NCBI GenBank assembly: GCA_002412765.1
Contig: DHVR01000005.1
Location: 143,196 to 207,195, forward strand
Reading direction: 5' to 3'
Origin: Leptolinea sp. UBA5203
Lineage (GTDB): Bacteria; Chloroflexota; Anaerolineae; Anaerolineales; Anaerolineaceae
DNA: 64,000 nucleotides
This document shows positions 8,730-17,022 of the stretch, one piece after another. Each line of letters begins with the position of its first letter. Positions within the stretch are counted from its first letter, which is position 1. The notes under the pieces are model-generated. The model was not told the DNA's origin and ran no database searches. It saw only the letters and a list, made by a program, of their open reading frames with translations. Made by a program: the position numbers and the translations under genes.

Positions 8730-9344
8730 ATGACTGATCGAAGCAAAACCGCATTGATTTTAGGTATGACCTCATTAATTATGCTCAGCCCGCTGGCGAT
8801 GAGTCTTTTTTGGCATCCGATCCCCCTTTTTCAAGATCTCGGCTTCGAGAGGGGATCAATGGCTCCTCCATTGGCCTGGATACTCGCCACGATCACAGCA
8901 ATCGCCTATGGTTTATATACAATGAAAGCCATCCCTTTTGTTGCAAACATGCAGCGTGAGATCTCCCTATTTAAACTTCTGGGGATCCTCTCGGTGGTAA
9001 TCGGCGGAATTGTTGAAGAAGTTTTCTTCCGTCGTTGGCTCATGGATATGCTGATGGCAAGAAGTGTAGGTCTCATCCTCCAGGTCATCATTTCCGGTGT
9101 CGCATTTGGGCTGGTACATGCCAGTTGGACACTCCTCGCGAAGCGCAACTTCAAGGCTACGCTTCCGGCGATCCTAGCGACGTCAATTCTAGGGATCTTT
9201 CTGGCTATCATTTATCTCGCGGGTGGGCGCAATTTGGGACCGTGTATATTTACCCACGTACTGATCAATATTGTTATTGAACCGTGGCTGATGTTGTCTG
9301 CGGTATCGGGGAAATGGCGCAAATCTGGCACCGACGCCAGATAG
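8730..9344 (+). CDS. CPBP family intramembrane metalloprotease
   Basis: A 204-residue protein with about six membrane segments and the three CPBP motifs: EEVFFRRWL (motif 1, EExxxR), a histidine in FGLVHASW (motif 2) and HVLINI (motif 3). These glutamates and histidines form the predicted metal site of type II CAAX prenyl endopeptidases and their bacterial relatives. In bacteria, members act in bacteriocin self-protection or in processing of membrane proteins. The gene stands alone between hairpins, so the substrate is not indicated. Confidence 0.85.
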   Translation: MTDRSKTALILGMTSLIMLSPLAMSLFWHPIPLFQDLGFERGSMAPPLAWILATITAIAYGLYTMKAIPFVANMQREISLFKLLGILSVVIGGIVEEVFFRRWLMDMLMARSVGLILQVIISGVAFGLVHASWTLLAKRNFKATLPAILATSILGIFLAIIYLAGGRNLGPCIFTHVLINIVIEPWLMLSAVSGKWRKSGTDAR

Positions 9345-9619
9345 CGGTTCCGCATTCCATTCTTGCTCCAAAATGAGGGTGTGAGAATGCACAAAAACTG
9401 GACCGGCCAGGAGGACCCCTACCGCAGTATGGTTGACTACCCAACGCCAGGATTGATTCTCTAAATAATCATTGGAAACCGGAACATATTTGATTCTTCA
9501 TCGTCTGTGTGAACTGGTGCAAGAAAAATATCTCCATAAACCACCAAGACTGGTGACTCTCTCTGAACAAAAGAAAGAAGGGAAAAATAATAAGGATCTT
9601 TACATTCACAATAGTTCTC

Positions 9620-10183
9620 ATGACACTGACGGCTTGTACGTCACTTCGGGTCCAGACATCCAACCCTGACCCGACGGAAATATCCCAGGTAAATATGCCC
9701 AATCCTGCCTTGGTCTATTGCGAGCAGAACGGCAACACTCTCGAAATTCGCACTGCTGACGATGGCAGCCAATCCGGGGTATGTGTATTTCCTGATGGCA
9801 GCACCTGTGACGAGTGGGCGTATTTTCGGGGAGAGTGTGGCGTAGCAGCTATTGTAACCCCCGAGCTTATCGCAGCTGCTGATGAAACCGCAAATACCAG
9901 TGGTGGCTATATGCCACCTGGTACTTCAGAGGCGATATCTGATTGGCGGGGCGTCATTAAGAGTATACCACCCGGCTCACAATATGATGATTATTTTGAA
10001 AGACAGGATCTCGGTGGATCAATTTACTTTGGGATTGATTCCTTGGGCCCGGAGGTAGAAGCTCAGATCCAAGCTCTACGCGACAGCTGTAAGTTCGTGC
10101 ATCTTTATGGAACATTGTTCAGTAACGTCCCTGACTACAACGGTTCACAAGTCCAGATTGATCGGATTGAGATTGAAGAGTAA
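9620..10183 (+). CDS. DUF333-type lipoprotein with a problematic start
   Basis: A secreted protein with an internal DUF333 motif (NPALVYCEQNG...CVFPDGSTCDEW) and a C-terminal segment of about 100 residues that looks like a beta-barrel or OB-like domain. The first ATG in frame (9620) falls inside the hydrophobic signal region. The natural lipoprotein signal (KIIRIFTFTIVLMTLTAC) requires translation to begin upstream, where only ATA codons at 9587 and 9590 follow a good AGAAGGG site; a CTG at 9563 is the other option. Either a non-standard start is used or the ATG has mutated. DUF333 proteins are small, often heat-shock-related lipoproteins of unknown role. Confidence 0.7.
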   Translation: MTLTACTSLRVQTSNPDPTEISQVNMPNPALVYCEQNGNTLEIRTADDGSQSGVCVFPDGSTCDEWAYFRGECGVAAIVTPELIAAADETANTSGGYMPPGTSEAISDWRGVIKSIPPGSQYDDYFERQDLGGSIYFGIDSLGPEVEAQIQALRDSCKFVHLYGTLFSNVPDYNGSQVQIDRIEIEE

Positions 10184-10786
10184 ATAACACTTGATACAAC
10201 TATAAGGACACCAATAACTGAAGTGGTTAATCCATACACAGATCGTACCGAAGAGAAGATTCGAATCAATGACCACAAGGTTATGAGAGGTTTTCCTGGT
10301 TTCGGAACGTTTTTCACTCAGGCCCCGCATTTTAGCCTAGCCTGAGGGACGCCATTCTGACAAAGCCGGAGGATCTTTGGTTACGAGTTTTTAGTCGTAT
10401 GATAGCGATTTTTGGTTACAGGGTCAAGTAGTTTTTTTTTCTTGACCCGGAGGACGATGGTTGAGTTTTGATGAATGAACATCCTATTTTCTTAAAAAAC
10501 TTTTATGGATTAGAAAAACCACCTGACATTCGTGGCAGTTTGGTTCTGTCAAAGTCTGAGGGATGAGGGTATGCGAGCAGATGCAAAACGTCTTTGAAGA
10601 GAAAGGTTTAGTGTAGTTTGTCACTCTTACTTGGTGTTGTGACGAATTTTGAAGATTGGTTAAAGTCTTTAACTTTAATCTCCTGTTGATATTTCTTAAT
10701 GGATTTATTCCGCCATATGTCAGCGGTATTATTTAATTGTAATGAACAAGAGAAATGACTTGTGTGATGCTTACATTTTCTCTATG
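10184..10786. other. Gene-free region with hairpin and short repeats
   Basis: No credible gene. It contains an 8-bp inverted repeat GGGTCAAG / CTTGACCC at 10421-10448 whose loop is mostly T. Two related 20-base segments of the form TTCTGnCAAAG...GAGGAT or GAGGGAT lie at 10355-10374 and 10544-10564, the second upstream of AT-rich sequence. These look like decayed dispersed repeats. Nothing else seen. Confidence 0.5.
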
Positions 10787-11056
10787 TTATTCTTTCTCGA
10801 TTTCCTCTAGTTGATCCAATCTGATTTGGATGGATTCGAGTCGATTTTTCAGCAAGGCTTCTTGTTGCTTTAGTGAATTCGTCTCATTGGTTGAAGTAGG
10901 ATTTGCCTCCGTAAATCCCAAATTTCGTCCAATGCCTCGGCCAAAGCCTGCCCGACCGCGGCCCAACCCCCTGCCTGCTGGTCCACCACCACAGAGTCCC
11001 ATGCCTCTGCCCATTGGGCCGGTTCCCATAGGTCCTGTTCTGTCCATTCCTGGCAT
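10787..11056 (-). CDS. DUF5320 family Gly/Met-rich protein
   Basis: An 89-residue protein that begins MPGMDRTGPMGTGPMGRG, the DUF5320 signature, followed by a Gly/Arg-rich flexible stretch with one Cys and a C-terminal coiled coil (SLKQQEALLKNRLESIQIRL, about residues 60-86). AAAGGAG precedes the ATG. Family members are common in anaerobes beside NifX-like, MinD/ferredoxin and Mrp proteins and are suspected to take part in metal-cluster handling. It is last in a three-gene unit led by padR. Confidence 0.85.
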   Translation of the reverse strand: MPGMDRTGPMGTGPMGRGMGLCGGGPAGRGLGRGRAGFGRGIGRNLGFTEANPTSTNETNSLKQQEALLKNRLESIQIRLDQLEEIEKE

Positions 11057-11087
11057 ATTATCTCTCCTTTTTTGTGTTAATTAATTT

Positions 11088-11285
11088 CTAGAAACGATTG
11101 ACGCGTCTGCGTCTGATGAACTTTTCCAGAGGTGCCTTCCAAAAATGGACACCCCATTGGAAGGGTCTCTTACTTCCTGCGGTTGAGGCTTGATCCAAGT
11201 CTGAACGGATTGGATTGCAATTCCCTAATCCTCGACCACTGCGAGGACCATGACCCATGGGGCCGGTTCTATCTTTTGCGGGCAT
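11088..11285 (-). CDS. DUF5320-like protein, degenerate second copy
   Basis: A 65-residue protein from ATG 11285, supported by AAAAGGAG upstream and a one-base gap after the padR stop. It starts MPAKDRTGPMGHGPRSGRG and so shares the DUF5320 N-terminus, but lacks the coiled-coil tail of its neighbour; its C-terminus is basic (FIRRRRVNRF). The tail may result from a frameshift. Probably translated together with padR. Confidence 0.65.
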   Translation of the reverse strand: MPAKDRTGPMGHGPRSGRGLGNCNPIRSDLDQASTAGSKRPFQWGVHFWKAPLEKFIRRRRVNRF

Positions 11286-11286
11286 T

Positions 11287-11676
11287 TCAAACTCCTTTTG
11301 GCTCATTCTTTTTTTGCAGCAGGTCAATGATGTTTTGAATCTTATCCAGTTCCTGCTGCCAATTGTATAACGCACTCTTGCCTTGGGTGGTTAAACAATA
11401 GATTCTTCTGGGCGGGCCTTGCGTCTGATTGGTTTCCCAAGCAGATTCAATCCATCCCAATCCTTCCAATTCTCGCAATGTTCGGTAAACCACACTGGGA
11501 TGCAATGTACCCATCCCCAGGTTGCCTAAATCAGCCAGGAGGGTATACCCATGTCGTGGTTGTTCATTAAGTAAATAGAGCAAAGCGGGTTCCAGCATGG
11601 ATATGGCCAATGGAGAATGGCGGATTTCATTGGTTGGATTATGACCCATTGCCCAACCTCTGTGATGTCTTGGCAT
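11287..11676 (-). CDS. PadR family transcriptional regulator
   Basis: A 129-residue winged-helix repressor. ATG 11676 is preceded by CAGGAGG. The PadR core (LLYLLNEQPRHGYTLLADL...LHPSVVYRTLRELEGLGWIES) is followed by a C-terminal helix for dimerisation (LYNWQQELDKIQNIIDLLQ). The N-terminus carries an extra His/Trp-rich stretch (MPRHHRGWAMGHNP) resembling the start of some metal-locus PadR proteins. It heads an operon with two DUF5320 genes and is divergent from osmC, so it likely regulates itself and possibly both directions. Confidence 0.9.
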   Translation of the reverse strand: MPRHHRGWAMGHNPTNEIRHSPLAISMLEPALLYLLNEQPRHGYTLLADLGNLGMGTLHPSVVYRTLRELEGLGWIESAWETNQTQGPPRRIYCLTTQGKSALYNWQQELDKIQNIIDLLQKKNEPKGV

Positions 11677-11707
11677 GTCCTTTACCTCCTGACAAGTCTC
11701 AATATTT

Positions 11708-11736
11708 AGCATACATGGCTACTCTCTATATGTCAA
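11708..11736 (-). promoter_or_regulatory. Sigma-70 type promoter of padR
   Basis: Read on the minus strand: -35 TTGACA (11736-11731), 17-bp spacer, -10 TATGCT (11713-11708), about 30 bases before the padR start. It lies in the divergent padR-osmC region; ATGT/ACAT-type half sites, typical of PadR operators, lie around it. Confidence 0.7.
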
Positions 11737-11809
11737 TAGTCAAATAAAGAATATTATCTTTAAATACTTTCCAATTTTGAAATCATCTAGTTATTATGGT
11801 ACGAATACA

Positions 11810-11837
11810 TTGTCAAATCCTTATTTAGTACTATAAT
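11810..11837 (+). promoter_or_regulatory. Sigma-70 type promoter of osmC and the metallocluster locus
   Basis: -35 TTGTCA (11810-11815), 16-bp spacer, -10 TATAAT (11832-11837), followed by AAGGAG at 11853-11858 and the osmC ATG at 11870. The -10 overlaps an imperfect palindrome TACTATAATATTAGTA, a candidate operator. Confidence 0.75.
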
Positions 11838-11869
11838 ATTAGTATAAAAATTAAGGAGATATAAAAATT

Positions 11870-12304
11870 ATGGCAAACAAACTTGTTAGCATTGATGCAG
11901 TTCAAATCGACGGTTTCAAAATTGAAGCCAAATCACGACAACACAGTTCTTTTATTGACCAACCCCCTGCGGGTGGTGGAACAGATTCGGGGCCAACTCC
12001 CCTGGAATATTTGTTCATCTCATTAGCCAGTTGCATTATTACCATTGGGCACATCATCGCAAAACAACGTCAATTGCCCGTGCGCAAAATAGAAGTTCAT
12101 GTTGAAGGGAACGTAAATCCTGATATTTTCATGGGGAAAAGCACAGAAGACCGAGCTGGCTTTTCGGCCATTCGTGTGATTACCAAAATTGATGCGGACA
12201 TGAGTCAGGAAGAAAAAGAAGCCTTTCTGAAGGATGTGGATGCGCGCTGTCCTATCTCTGATAACATTCACAACCTAACCCCCATTGAATTTGTTGTAGA
12301 GTAA
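11870..12304 (+). CDS. OsmC family peroxiredoxin-like protein
   Basis: A 144-residue OsmC/Ohr-fold protein. Both family cysteines are present (LASCIITIGHII and DARCPISDNIH), along with the PPAGGGTDSGPTPLEYL loop. OsmC proteins reduce organic or sulfur peroxides with thiols in the cytoplasm. It is the first gene of the locus, with its own strong promoter, and is followed 4 bases later by the XRE-cupin-NifX gene, suggesting an oxidative or sulfur-stress element in the metal-cluster operon. Confidence 0.9.
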   Translation: MANKLVSIDAVQIDGFKIEAKSRQHSSFIDQPPAGGGTDSGPTPLEYLFISLASCIITIGHIIAKQRQLPVRKIEVHVEGNVNPDIFMGKSTEDRAGFSAIRVITKIDADMSQEEKEAFLKDVDARCPISDNIHNLTPIEFVVE

Positions 12305-12308
12305 AAAT

Positions 12309-13358
12309 ATGGAAAAAACCGCTATTGAATCAGCCAACCTAAAGAACCTTACTCCTGCTGAAGTATTGGTTGGACGAAAACTTCGGGAAATCCGTACAAG
12401 GCAAGGATATTCTCTGCGAGTTTTGGCTGATCGCAGTGGTTTAAATGTTAACACCCTCAGTTTGGTTGAAAATGGCAAGTCATCTCCCTCAGTCAGTACA
12501 CTACAACAATTAGCGCAGGCTTTGGATGTATCCATATCGACATTTTTTGAGTCAGAATTGATTGAGAATCGGGTTGTTTTTACGCCTGTAAATCAACGTC
12601 CTCAGGCTGAGTTTGGCAGTACGACAATGCAGAATTTGGGTAAGAATTTGGCAGGCAATATTGTGCAGCCATTTGTTATCACTTTGGAACCGGGGATGGG
12701 CAGTGGAGATAAAATGATTGTCCACACAGGACATGAGTTTGTCTTTTGCCTAACCGGAAGCATTCATTATCGTATCGAACAAAGTGATTATTTTTTAACG
12801 ACAGGTGACAGCCTGCTCTTTGAAGCCCATTTGCCTCATTGTTGGGAAAATAAAAGTGATGAATCCTCTCAAGTTCTTCTTATCCTTTACCCATCTGACG
12901 GGCGTGAAGAAATTGGAGGGAGACATTTTTCACCAGAAATTATGAAAAAGGAAATTAATATGAAAATCGCAGCAATTACAGACGATGGTAAAACCATCAG
13001 CCAACATTTTGGCCGTGCACCGTATTATTTAGTATTAACCATTGAAGAGGGGAAAATTGTTAATCGTGAAACGCGCAATAAGATGGGCCATTCTCAATTT
13101 GAACTCCTTGCCCACGCAGAGGAATCCCATGGGGCAGGTCATGGCATGGATTCATCATCTCATAACAAACATGTCAGCATGGCAGAGACTATTGCGGATT
13201 GCCAAGCGCTGTTATGTGGTGGTATGGGCAGGGGAGCCTATGAGAGTATGCGGAAACTGAATATTCAGCCTGTTGTTACAGACCTGAGCGATATTGATTC
13301 TGCTGTTCAAGCCTACATCGATGGAAAACTGGTTGATCATATCGAATTATTGCATTAA
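12309..13358 (+). CDS. XRE-cupin regulator fused to a NifX-like domain
   Basis: A 349-residue three-domain protein. Residues about 18-80 are an XRE helix-turn-helix (SLRVLADRSGLNVNTLSLVENG), 110-200 a small cupin (HTGHEFVFCLTGSIHYRI), and 218-349 a NifX/dinitrogenase-cofactor fold (MKIAAITDDGKTISQHFGRA) with a His-rich insert. XRE-cupin proteins are usually two-domain regulators. AAGG at 12948-12951 precedes ATG 12960, which begins exactly at the NifX domain, so both a full-length fusion and a free NifX protein could be made. The fusion would let cofactor or metal occupancy be read directly as DNA binding. That role is inferred. Confidence 0.88.
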   Translation: MEKTAIESANLKNLTPAEVLVGRKLREIRTRQGYSLRVLADRSGLNVNTLSLVENGKSSPSVSTLQQLAQALDVSISTFFESELIENRVVFTPVNQRPQAEFGSTTMQNLGKNLAGNIVQPFVITLEPGMGSGDKMIVHTGHEFVFCLTGSIHYRIEQSDYFLTTGDSLLFEAHLPHCWENKSDESSQVLLILYPSDGREEIGGRHFSPEIMKKEINMKIAAITDDGKTISQHFGRAPYYLVLTIEEGKIVNRETRNKMGHSQFELLAHAEESHGAGHGMDSSSHNKHVSMAETIADCQALLCGGMGRGAYESMRKLNIQPVVTDLSDIDSAVQAYIDGKLVDHIELLH

Positions 13359-13464
13359 TAAAGTGCATAAATGATCAAGGAGGCGGCAATAAGGTAATAG
13401 GTTCATCGAGATACCGAAAAATGATTTTGTTAAGCAATAGGCAATGATTCATGAGGAGGTTGGA

Positions 13465-13785
13465 ATGACAGCATTTACACTTACCCCTGCAGGGAAAGGG
13501 ATTATGCGTTGTAGACATACCGGAGCTTTCTTACCTGAAGATGTTCAGTCTTTAGAAAAATTTCTTGAAGATTACAATGGAAAGTTACTGGTTGACCTTA
13601 CCGAAACCACAGTGGAAGATTGCATGCGAAACATTAAGAATTTTCGGCCAATGATGCCTACAACGGCAATATTTGGTGCTCCGATAGGGCAACAAATATT
13701 GGATCTGCCGCAAAGTTACTATGAAAAAGAAGTTCGCTATTTTGAAAGTGAAGCAGAGGCGATATCCTGGTTACGAGAACAATAA
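13465..13785 (+). CDS. SpoIIAA/STAS-like protein
   Basis: A 106-residue soluble protein started at ATG 13465 behind GAGGAGG; an in-frame ATG at 13444 lies before this site. The alternating strand-helix order and the segment LLVDLTETTVEDCMRNIKNF resemble SpoIIAA-like/STAS proteins, which act as protein-binding or lipid-binding switches. No phosphorylatable serine at the classical place is evident. It lies between the XRE-cupin-NifX gene and the thioredoxin-CcdA gene. Confidence 0.65.
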   Translation: MTAFTLTPAGKGIMRCRHTGAFLPEDVQSLEKFLEDYNGKLLVDLTETTVEDCMRNIKNFRPMMPTTAIFGAPIGQQILDLPQSYYEKEVRYFESEAEAISWLREQ

Positions 13786-13832
13786 ATCCGTCATTAGGGA
13801 ATGTTCTACCGCTAACGTATTAAAAATAATAA

Positions 13833-13870
13833 ACCCATTTCTCTTCAATAAGCTTGAATGGGAAATGGGT
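13833..13870 (+). promoter_or_regulatory. Two-part hairpin directly before the Trx-CcdA start
   Basis: Outer arms ACCCATTTC (13833-13841) and GAAATGGGT (13862-13870) enclose an inner perfect stem TTCAA/TTGAA with loop TAAGC. The structure ends one base before the AAGGG ribosome site of the next gene. It could terminate upstream transcription or control translation of the thioredoxin-CcdA gene. No T run follows. Confidence 0.45.
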
Positions 13871-13881
13871 AAGGGTTTGTG

Positions 13882-15315
13882 ATGAACAAAATGATGAAAT
13901 CTTTGATGCAGGTTGTCCGTCTATTTTTGTTGTTGCTAGGTTTCAGTCTCGTTTTTTCTACTGGCGTCCAGGCTCAAACACCAACACCCAATCATCCTGT
14001 GCCAATTTATTTTTTTTGGGGGGATGGTTGTCCACACTGCGCTGCAGCAAAGCCATATCTTGAGAGTTTGCAAACACGTTTTCCAGAAGTAACGTTATTC
14101 TCTTATGAAGTCTACTATGATGAAGGAAATCAGCAAATTTATATGCAAATGGCAGATAAATTTGAATTGGAGCAATTAGCCGTACCCGCGTTGTTTATTG
14201 GTCCATACGATGTTTTAGGCTATTCAGAAGCGCTGCAATCCGATATCGAAACGATGGTGACGTATTGTATCCTAAATGGCTGTGAGGATGCCGCAGAAGG
14301 CGTCTTGATCGGTTCAGGAAATCAGGTTGCTATTCAATCCCAAAGCACGCTAACCCCAACACCTGATTTGCTTTCCACTGAAACCCCCTTTGTTCAACTG
14401 TCCGAGGATGTTTCTGCAGAATCCCAAGTTCCCATGTTGGGTGGGCAAAGCCTTGAACTTCCTTGGATTGGAAAAATTGATTTGGCCAAGCACTCCGTCA
14501 TTCTCTCGACGATTCTGATAGCCTTTGTCGATGGGTTTAATCCTTGCTCCCTTTGGGTGCTTTCCATGCTCCTGGCCGTGACGCTTCATACCGGGTCGCG
14601 AAAAAAAATGCTGCTCATCGGCCTGGTATTTGTATCGGTTACCGCATTCATCTACGCTCTTTTTATTGCAGGTTTATTCAGTGTACTAAAAATCGCCAGT
14701 TTCATCGGCTGGATACAAGGACTGGTTGCTATGATCGCGCTGTTTTTTGGGATCATCAACATCAAAGATTATTTCTGGTACAAAGAGGGCATCTCCTTTA
14801 CGGTTTCGGATGATAAAAAACCGGGCATCTATAAAATGATGCGCCGGGTAACTGACGCCAGCCAATCAATTGGGGGATTGATTGGTGCTACTGTGGTGTT
14901 GGCTGCTGGGGTATCTTTGGTGGAATTTTCCTGTACTGCGGGGCTCCCGGTTTTGTGGACGAATTTGCTGACCACGCAAGCTGTCGAACCTGCACAATTT
15001 ATTTTGCTCTTAATTCTGTATATGCTGATTTACCAATTGGATGAACTGGTAATTTTCTTCTCGGCTGTAATTACGTTAAAAGCCACCCGTTTAGAGGAAA
15101 AAAACGGACGGGTGTTAAAACTCATGGGAGGGATGCTCATGGCCTCGCTCTCAGCGGTAATGATCTTTAACCCAGCGCTGATGAATTCACTGGTCAATTC
15201 AATTCTGATTTTTGCTGCCGCATTTTTGGCGACTCTATTGATTCTTTTGATTCATCGGGTAATTTTGCCACACCTTGGCATTCGCTTGGGCACTGAATTT
15301 AAGGATGTTGATTAG
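13882..15315 (+). CDS. Secreted thioredoxin-like domain fused to CcdA
   Basis: A 477-residue DsbD-like protein. It has an N-terminal signal segment (residues 5-30), a thioredoxin/glutaredoxin-like domain with redox motif CPHC in FFWGDGCPHCAAAKP, a linker, then a CcdA transmembrane domain with six or more helices. The two membrane cysteines are in DGFNPCSLWVL and VEFSCTAGLPVL. It should carry electrons from cytoplasmic thioredoxin across the membrane to extracytoplasmic disulfides. A close paralogue of the same architecture is at 26667-28217 on the other strand. Here it sits inside the NifX/MinD locus, suggesting that it supplies thiol reduction to it. Confidence 0.9.
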   Translation: MNKMMKSLMQVVRLFLLLLGFSLVFSTGVQAQTPTPNHPVPIYFFWGDGCPHCAAAKPYLESLQTRFPEVTLFSYEVYYDEGNQQIYMQMADKFELEQLAVPALFIGPYDVLGYSEALQSDIETMVTYCILNGCEDAAEGVLIGSGNQVAIQSQSTLTPTPDLLSTETPFVQLSEDVSAESQVPMLGGQSLELPWIGKIDLAKHSVILSTILIAFVDGFNPCSLWVLSMLLAVTLHTGSRKKMLLIGLVFVSVTAFIYALFIAGLFSVLKIASFIGWIQGLVAMIALFFGIINIKDYFWYKEGISFTVSDDKKPGIYKMMRRVTDASQSIGGLIGATVVLAAGVSLVEFSCTAGLPVLWTNLLTTQAVEPAQFILLLILYMLIYQLDELVIFFSAVITLKATRLEEKNGRVLKLMGGMLMASLSAVMIFNPALMNSLVNSILIFAAAFLATLLILLIHRVILPHLGIRLGTEFKDVD

Positions 15316-15329
15316 AAAAAGGAAACCCT

Positions 15330-15662
15330 ATGATTATCATAATAACCTTACAGCAAGCAAAGATTGATGACGCGATTGAACATCGCTTTGGCCGTTCCCC
15401 ATATCTGGTGAAGGTGGAAACTGAAACCAACCAATGGGAAGCTTTTGAAAATCCTGGTGTTGGTCAGTCCGGCGGCGCTGGTATTGCTGCGGCTCAATTT
15501 GTCATTGATCAAAAAGCCCAGGCAGTGATTAGTGGAGAATTTGGCCCGAATGCAGTAAGAGCCCTGGACGCTGCCGGCGTCAAAATGATTCGGTTCCCTG
15601 ATGGAGCAAAAACAGGTTCCGATATCTTGCAGCTCATCCAGCAGGGTGAACTACAAATCTGA
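15330..15662 (+). CDS. NifX-like (dinitrogenase Fe-Mo cofactor fold) protein, ORP-like
   Basis: A 110-residue single-domain protein with the NifX/NifB-C signature: IDDAIEHRFGRSPYLVKVE, GGAGIAAAQFVID, and GEFGPNAVRALDAAGVKM. The family binds metal-sulfur clusters or cofactor precursors. The Desulfovibrio orange protein, which carries a Mo-Cu-S cluster, belongs to it. Position next to a pair of MinD-ferredoxin ATPases matches the ORP gene arrangement. No cysteine is present, so any cluster would be held non-covalently. Confidence 0.88.
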   Translation: MIIIITLQQAKIDDAIEHRFGRSPYLVKVETETNQWEAFENPGVGQSGGAGIAAAQFVIDQKAQAVISGEFGPNAVRALDAAGVKMIRFPDGAKTGSDILQLIQQGELQI

Positions 15663-15664
15663 TC

Positions 15665-16159
15665 ATGAAAAACCTGAAATCCTCCTGGAAGATCATTGCA
15701 GCCAGTTTGCTGACAGTTTTTCAGTATATTTTAACTTTTTGGGATTATGAACTGTCTGGTATTCTCTTTTTGCAATGGCTGGGTTGGGCTTTCTGGTTAT
15801 TGTCAGTCTATTTTGGATTTGCCCCCATTTTTATTTTTCGTAAGCTTGGTGGGGTTGCCAGGGGGAAAAGTTATGTGCAAACAACAAAGCTGGTTGATAC
15901 CCAGCTTTATGCCATCGTGAGACATCCACAATATCTGGCAGGCATTTTATTCAACCTTTCTATGGTTTTGTTAGCAAAAAAGTGGTTGGTATTGTTGCCT
16001 GGCATTCTTTCTGGTTGTCTCATTTATTGGGATATTCAGGATGCTGACCAGGAGGGGATTGAAAAATTTGGTGAGGCCTATCGAGAATACATGAAGCGCA
16101 TACCGCAGATTAACTTCTTTAAAGGTCTCATTCAGCAAATCCTCAGAGGAAAAAAATGA
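15665..16159 (+). CDS. Isoprenylcysteine methyltransferase-like membrane protein
   Basis: A 164-residue membrane protein with four hydrophobic segments and the C-terminal ICMT/PEMT-like pattern: YAIVRHPQYLAGILF, then DQEGIEKFGEAYREYMKRIP. The histidine-proline and the EAYREY region form the SAM/phospholipid methyltransferase consensus. It starts 2 bases after the NifX stop and ends in an ATGA overlap with the MinD-ferredoxin gene, so it is embedded in the operon. The substrate is unknown. Confidence 0.8.
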   Translation: MKNLKSSWKIIAASLLTVFQYILTFWDYELSGILFLQWLGWAFWLLSVYFGFAPIFIFRKLGGVARGKSYVQTTKLVDTQLYAIVRHPQYLAGILFNLSMVLLAKKWLVLLPGILSGCLIYWDIQDADQEGIEKFGEAYREYMKRIPQINFFKGLIQQILRGKK

Positions 16160-17022
16160 AAATCGCTATTGCCAGTGGGAAAGGGGGAACCGGTAAGACA
16201 ACTGTTGCTGCCAGCCTAGCTCTCAGTCTGATTGATTGGGGAAATGTATGCTATGTGGATTGCGATGTTGAAGCGCCAAACGGACATTTGTTTCTAAAAC
16301 CGGATTTTTCCACCCAAGTAGAAGCCATCATCCGAATTCCGGAAATTCAAGAAGAACAATGTACGGTTTGTGGTAAATGCGTTGAGGTTTGCCAGTTTCA
16401 TGCATTGGCAAAAATCGGGAAGAGTATTCTGGTTTTTCCACAATTATGTCATGGGTGTGGAAGCTGTACCTGGAATTGTCCACAAGGCGCAATTAGCGAA
16501 GTTCCAAACCCTATTGGCATGCTTGAAAGCGGGTTGACTCAGGAAGGGATCCGCTTTGCCCGCGGCTTACTGACCATTAGTGAACCCATGCCAACGCCAA
16601 TTATCCGGCAGTTAAAGAAAAGTGAACTGATTTCGAAAGATGACATTGTAATATATGATGCGCCGCCTGGTGCTTCTTGTTCGGTAGTGGAAACTTTGCG
16701 CGGGGTTGATTATGCCCTTTTGGTCACCGAGCCAACCCCCTTTGGATTACATGACTTAAAACAAATGTTGGGTATCGCTCAAGAGATGAATATTCCTGTG
16801 GGGATTGTAATCAATCGGGATGGGATTGGGGATGCCAGGATGGAAGCGTATTTACAGGAGCATCATTTGCCAATCCTGTTGCGCATTCCTTACTTACGCA
16901 TTTTGGCCACCGGGATTGCCTCCGGAAAAACTTTGATTGATATCCTACCCGAGTACCGGGAGCATCTTCAGCATCTTTATGCTCAAATTCTTGAACAAGG
17001 GATTGGAGGTGTTTCTTGCTAA
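16156..17022 (+). CDS. MinD/Mrp-type ATPase with inserted ferredoxin domain (first)
   Basis: A 288-residue P-loop ATPase of COG1149 type. It has a deviant Walker A SGKGGTGKTTV (residues about 7-17), and two 4Fe-4S motifs inserted near residues 67-112 (CTVCGKCVEVC and CHGCGSCTWNCP). The later YDAPPGASCSVVE and VTEPTPFGLHDL segments contribute the other MinD motifs. It works as a dimer with the next gene product in known ORP clusters, coupling ATP to assembly or positioning of a metal-sulfur protein. It overlaps both neighbours. Confidence 0.92.
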   Translation: MKIAIASGKGGTGKTTVAASLALSLIDWGNVCYVDCDVEAPNGHLFLKPDFSTQVEAIIRIPEIQEEQCTVCGKCVEVCQFHALAKIGKSILVFPQLCHGCGSCTWNCPQGAISEVPNPIGMLESGLTQEGIRFARGLLTISEPMPTPIIRQLKKSELISKDDIVIYDAPPGASCSVVETLRGVDYALLVTEPTPFGLHDLKQMLGIAQEMNIPVGIVINRDGIGDARMEAYLQEHHLPILLRIPYLRILATGIASGKTLIDILPEYREHLQHLYAQILEQGIGGVSC

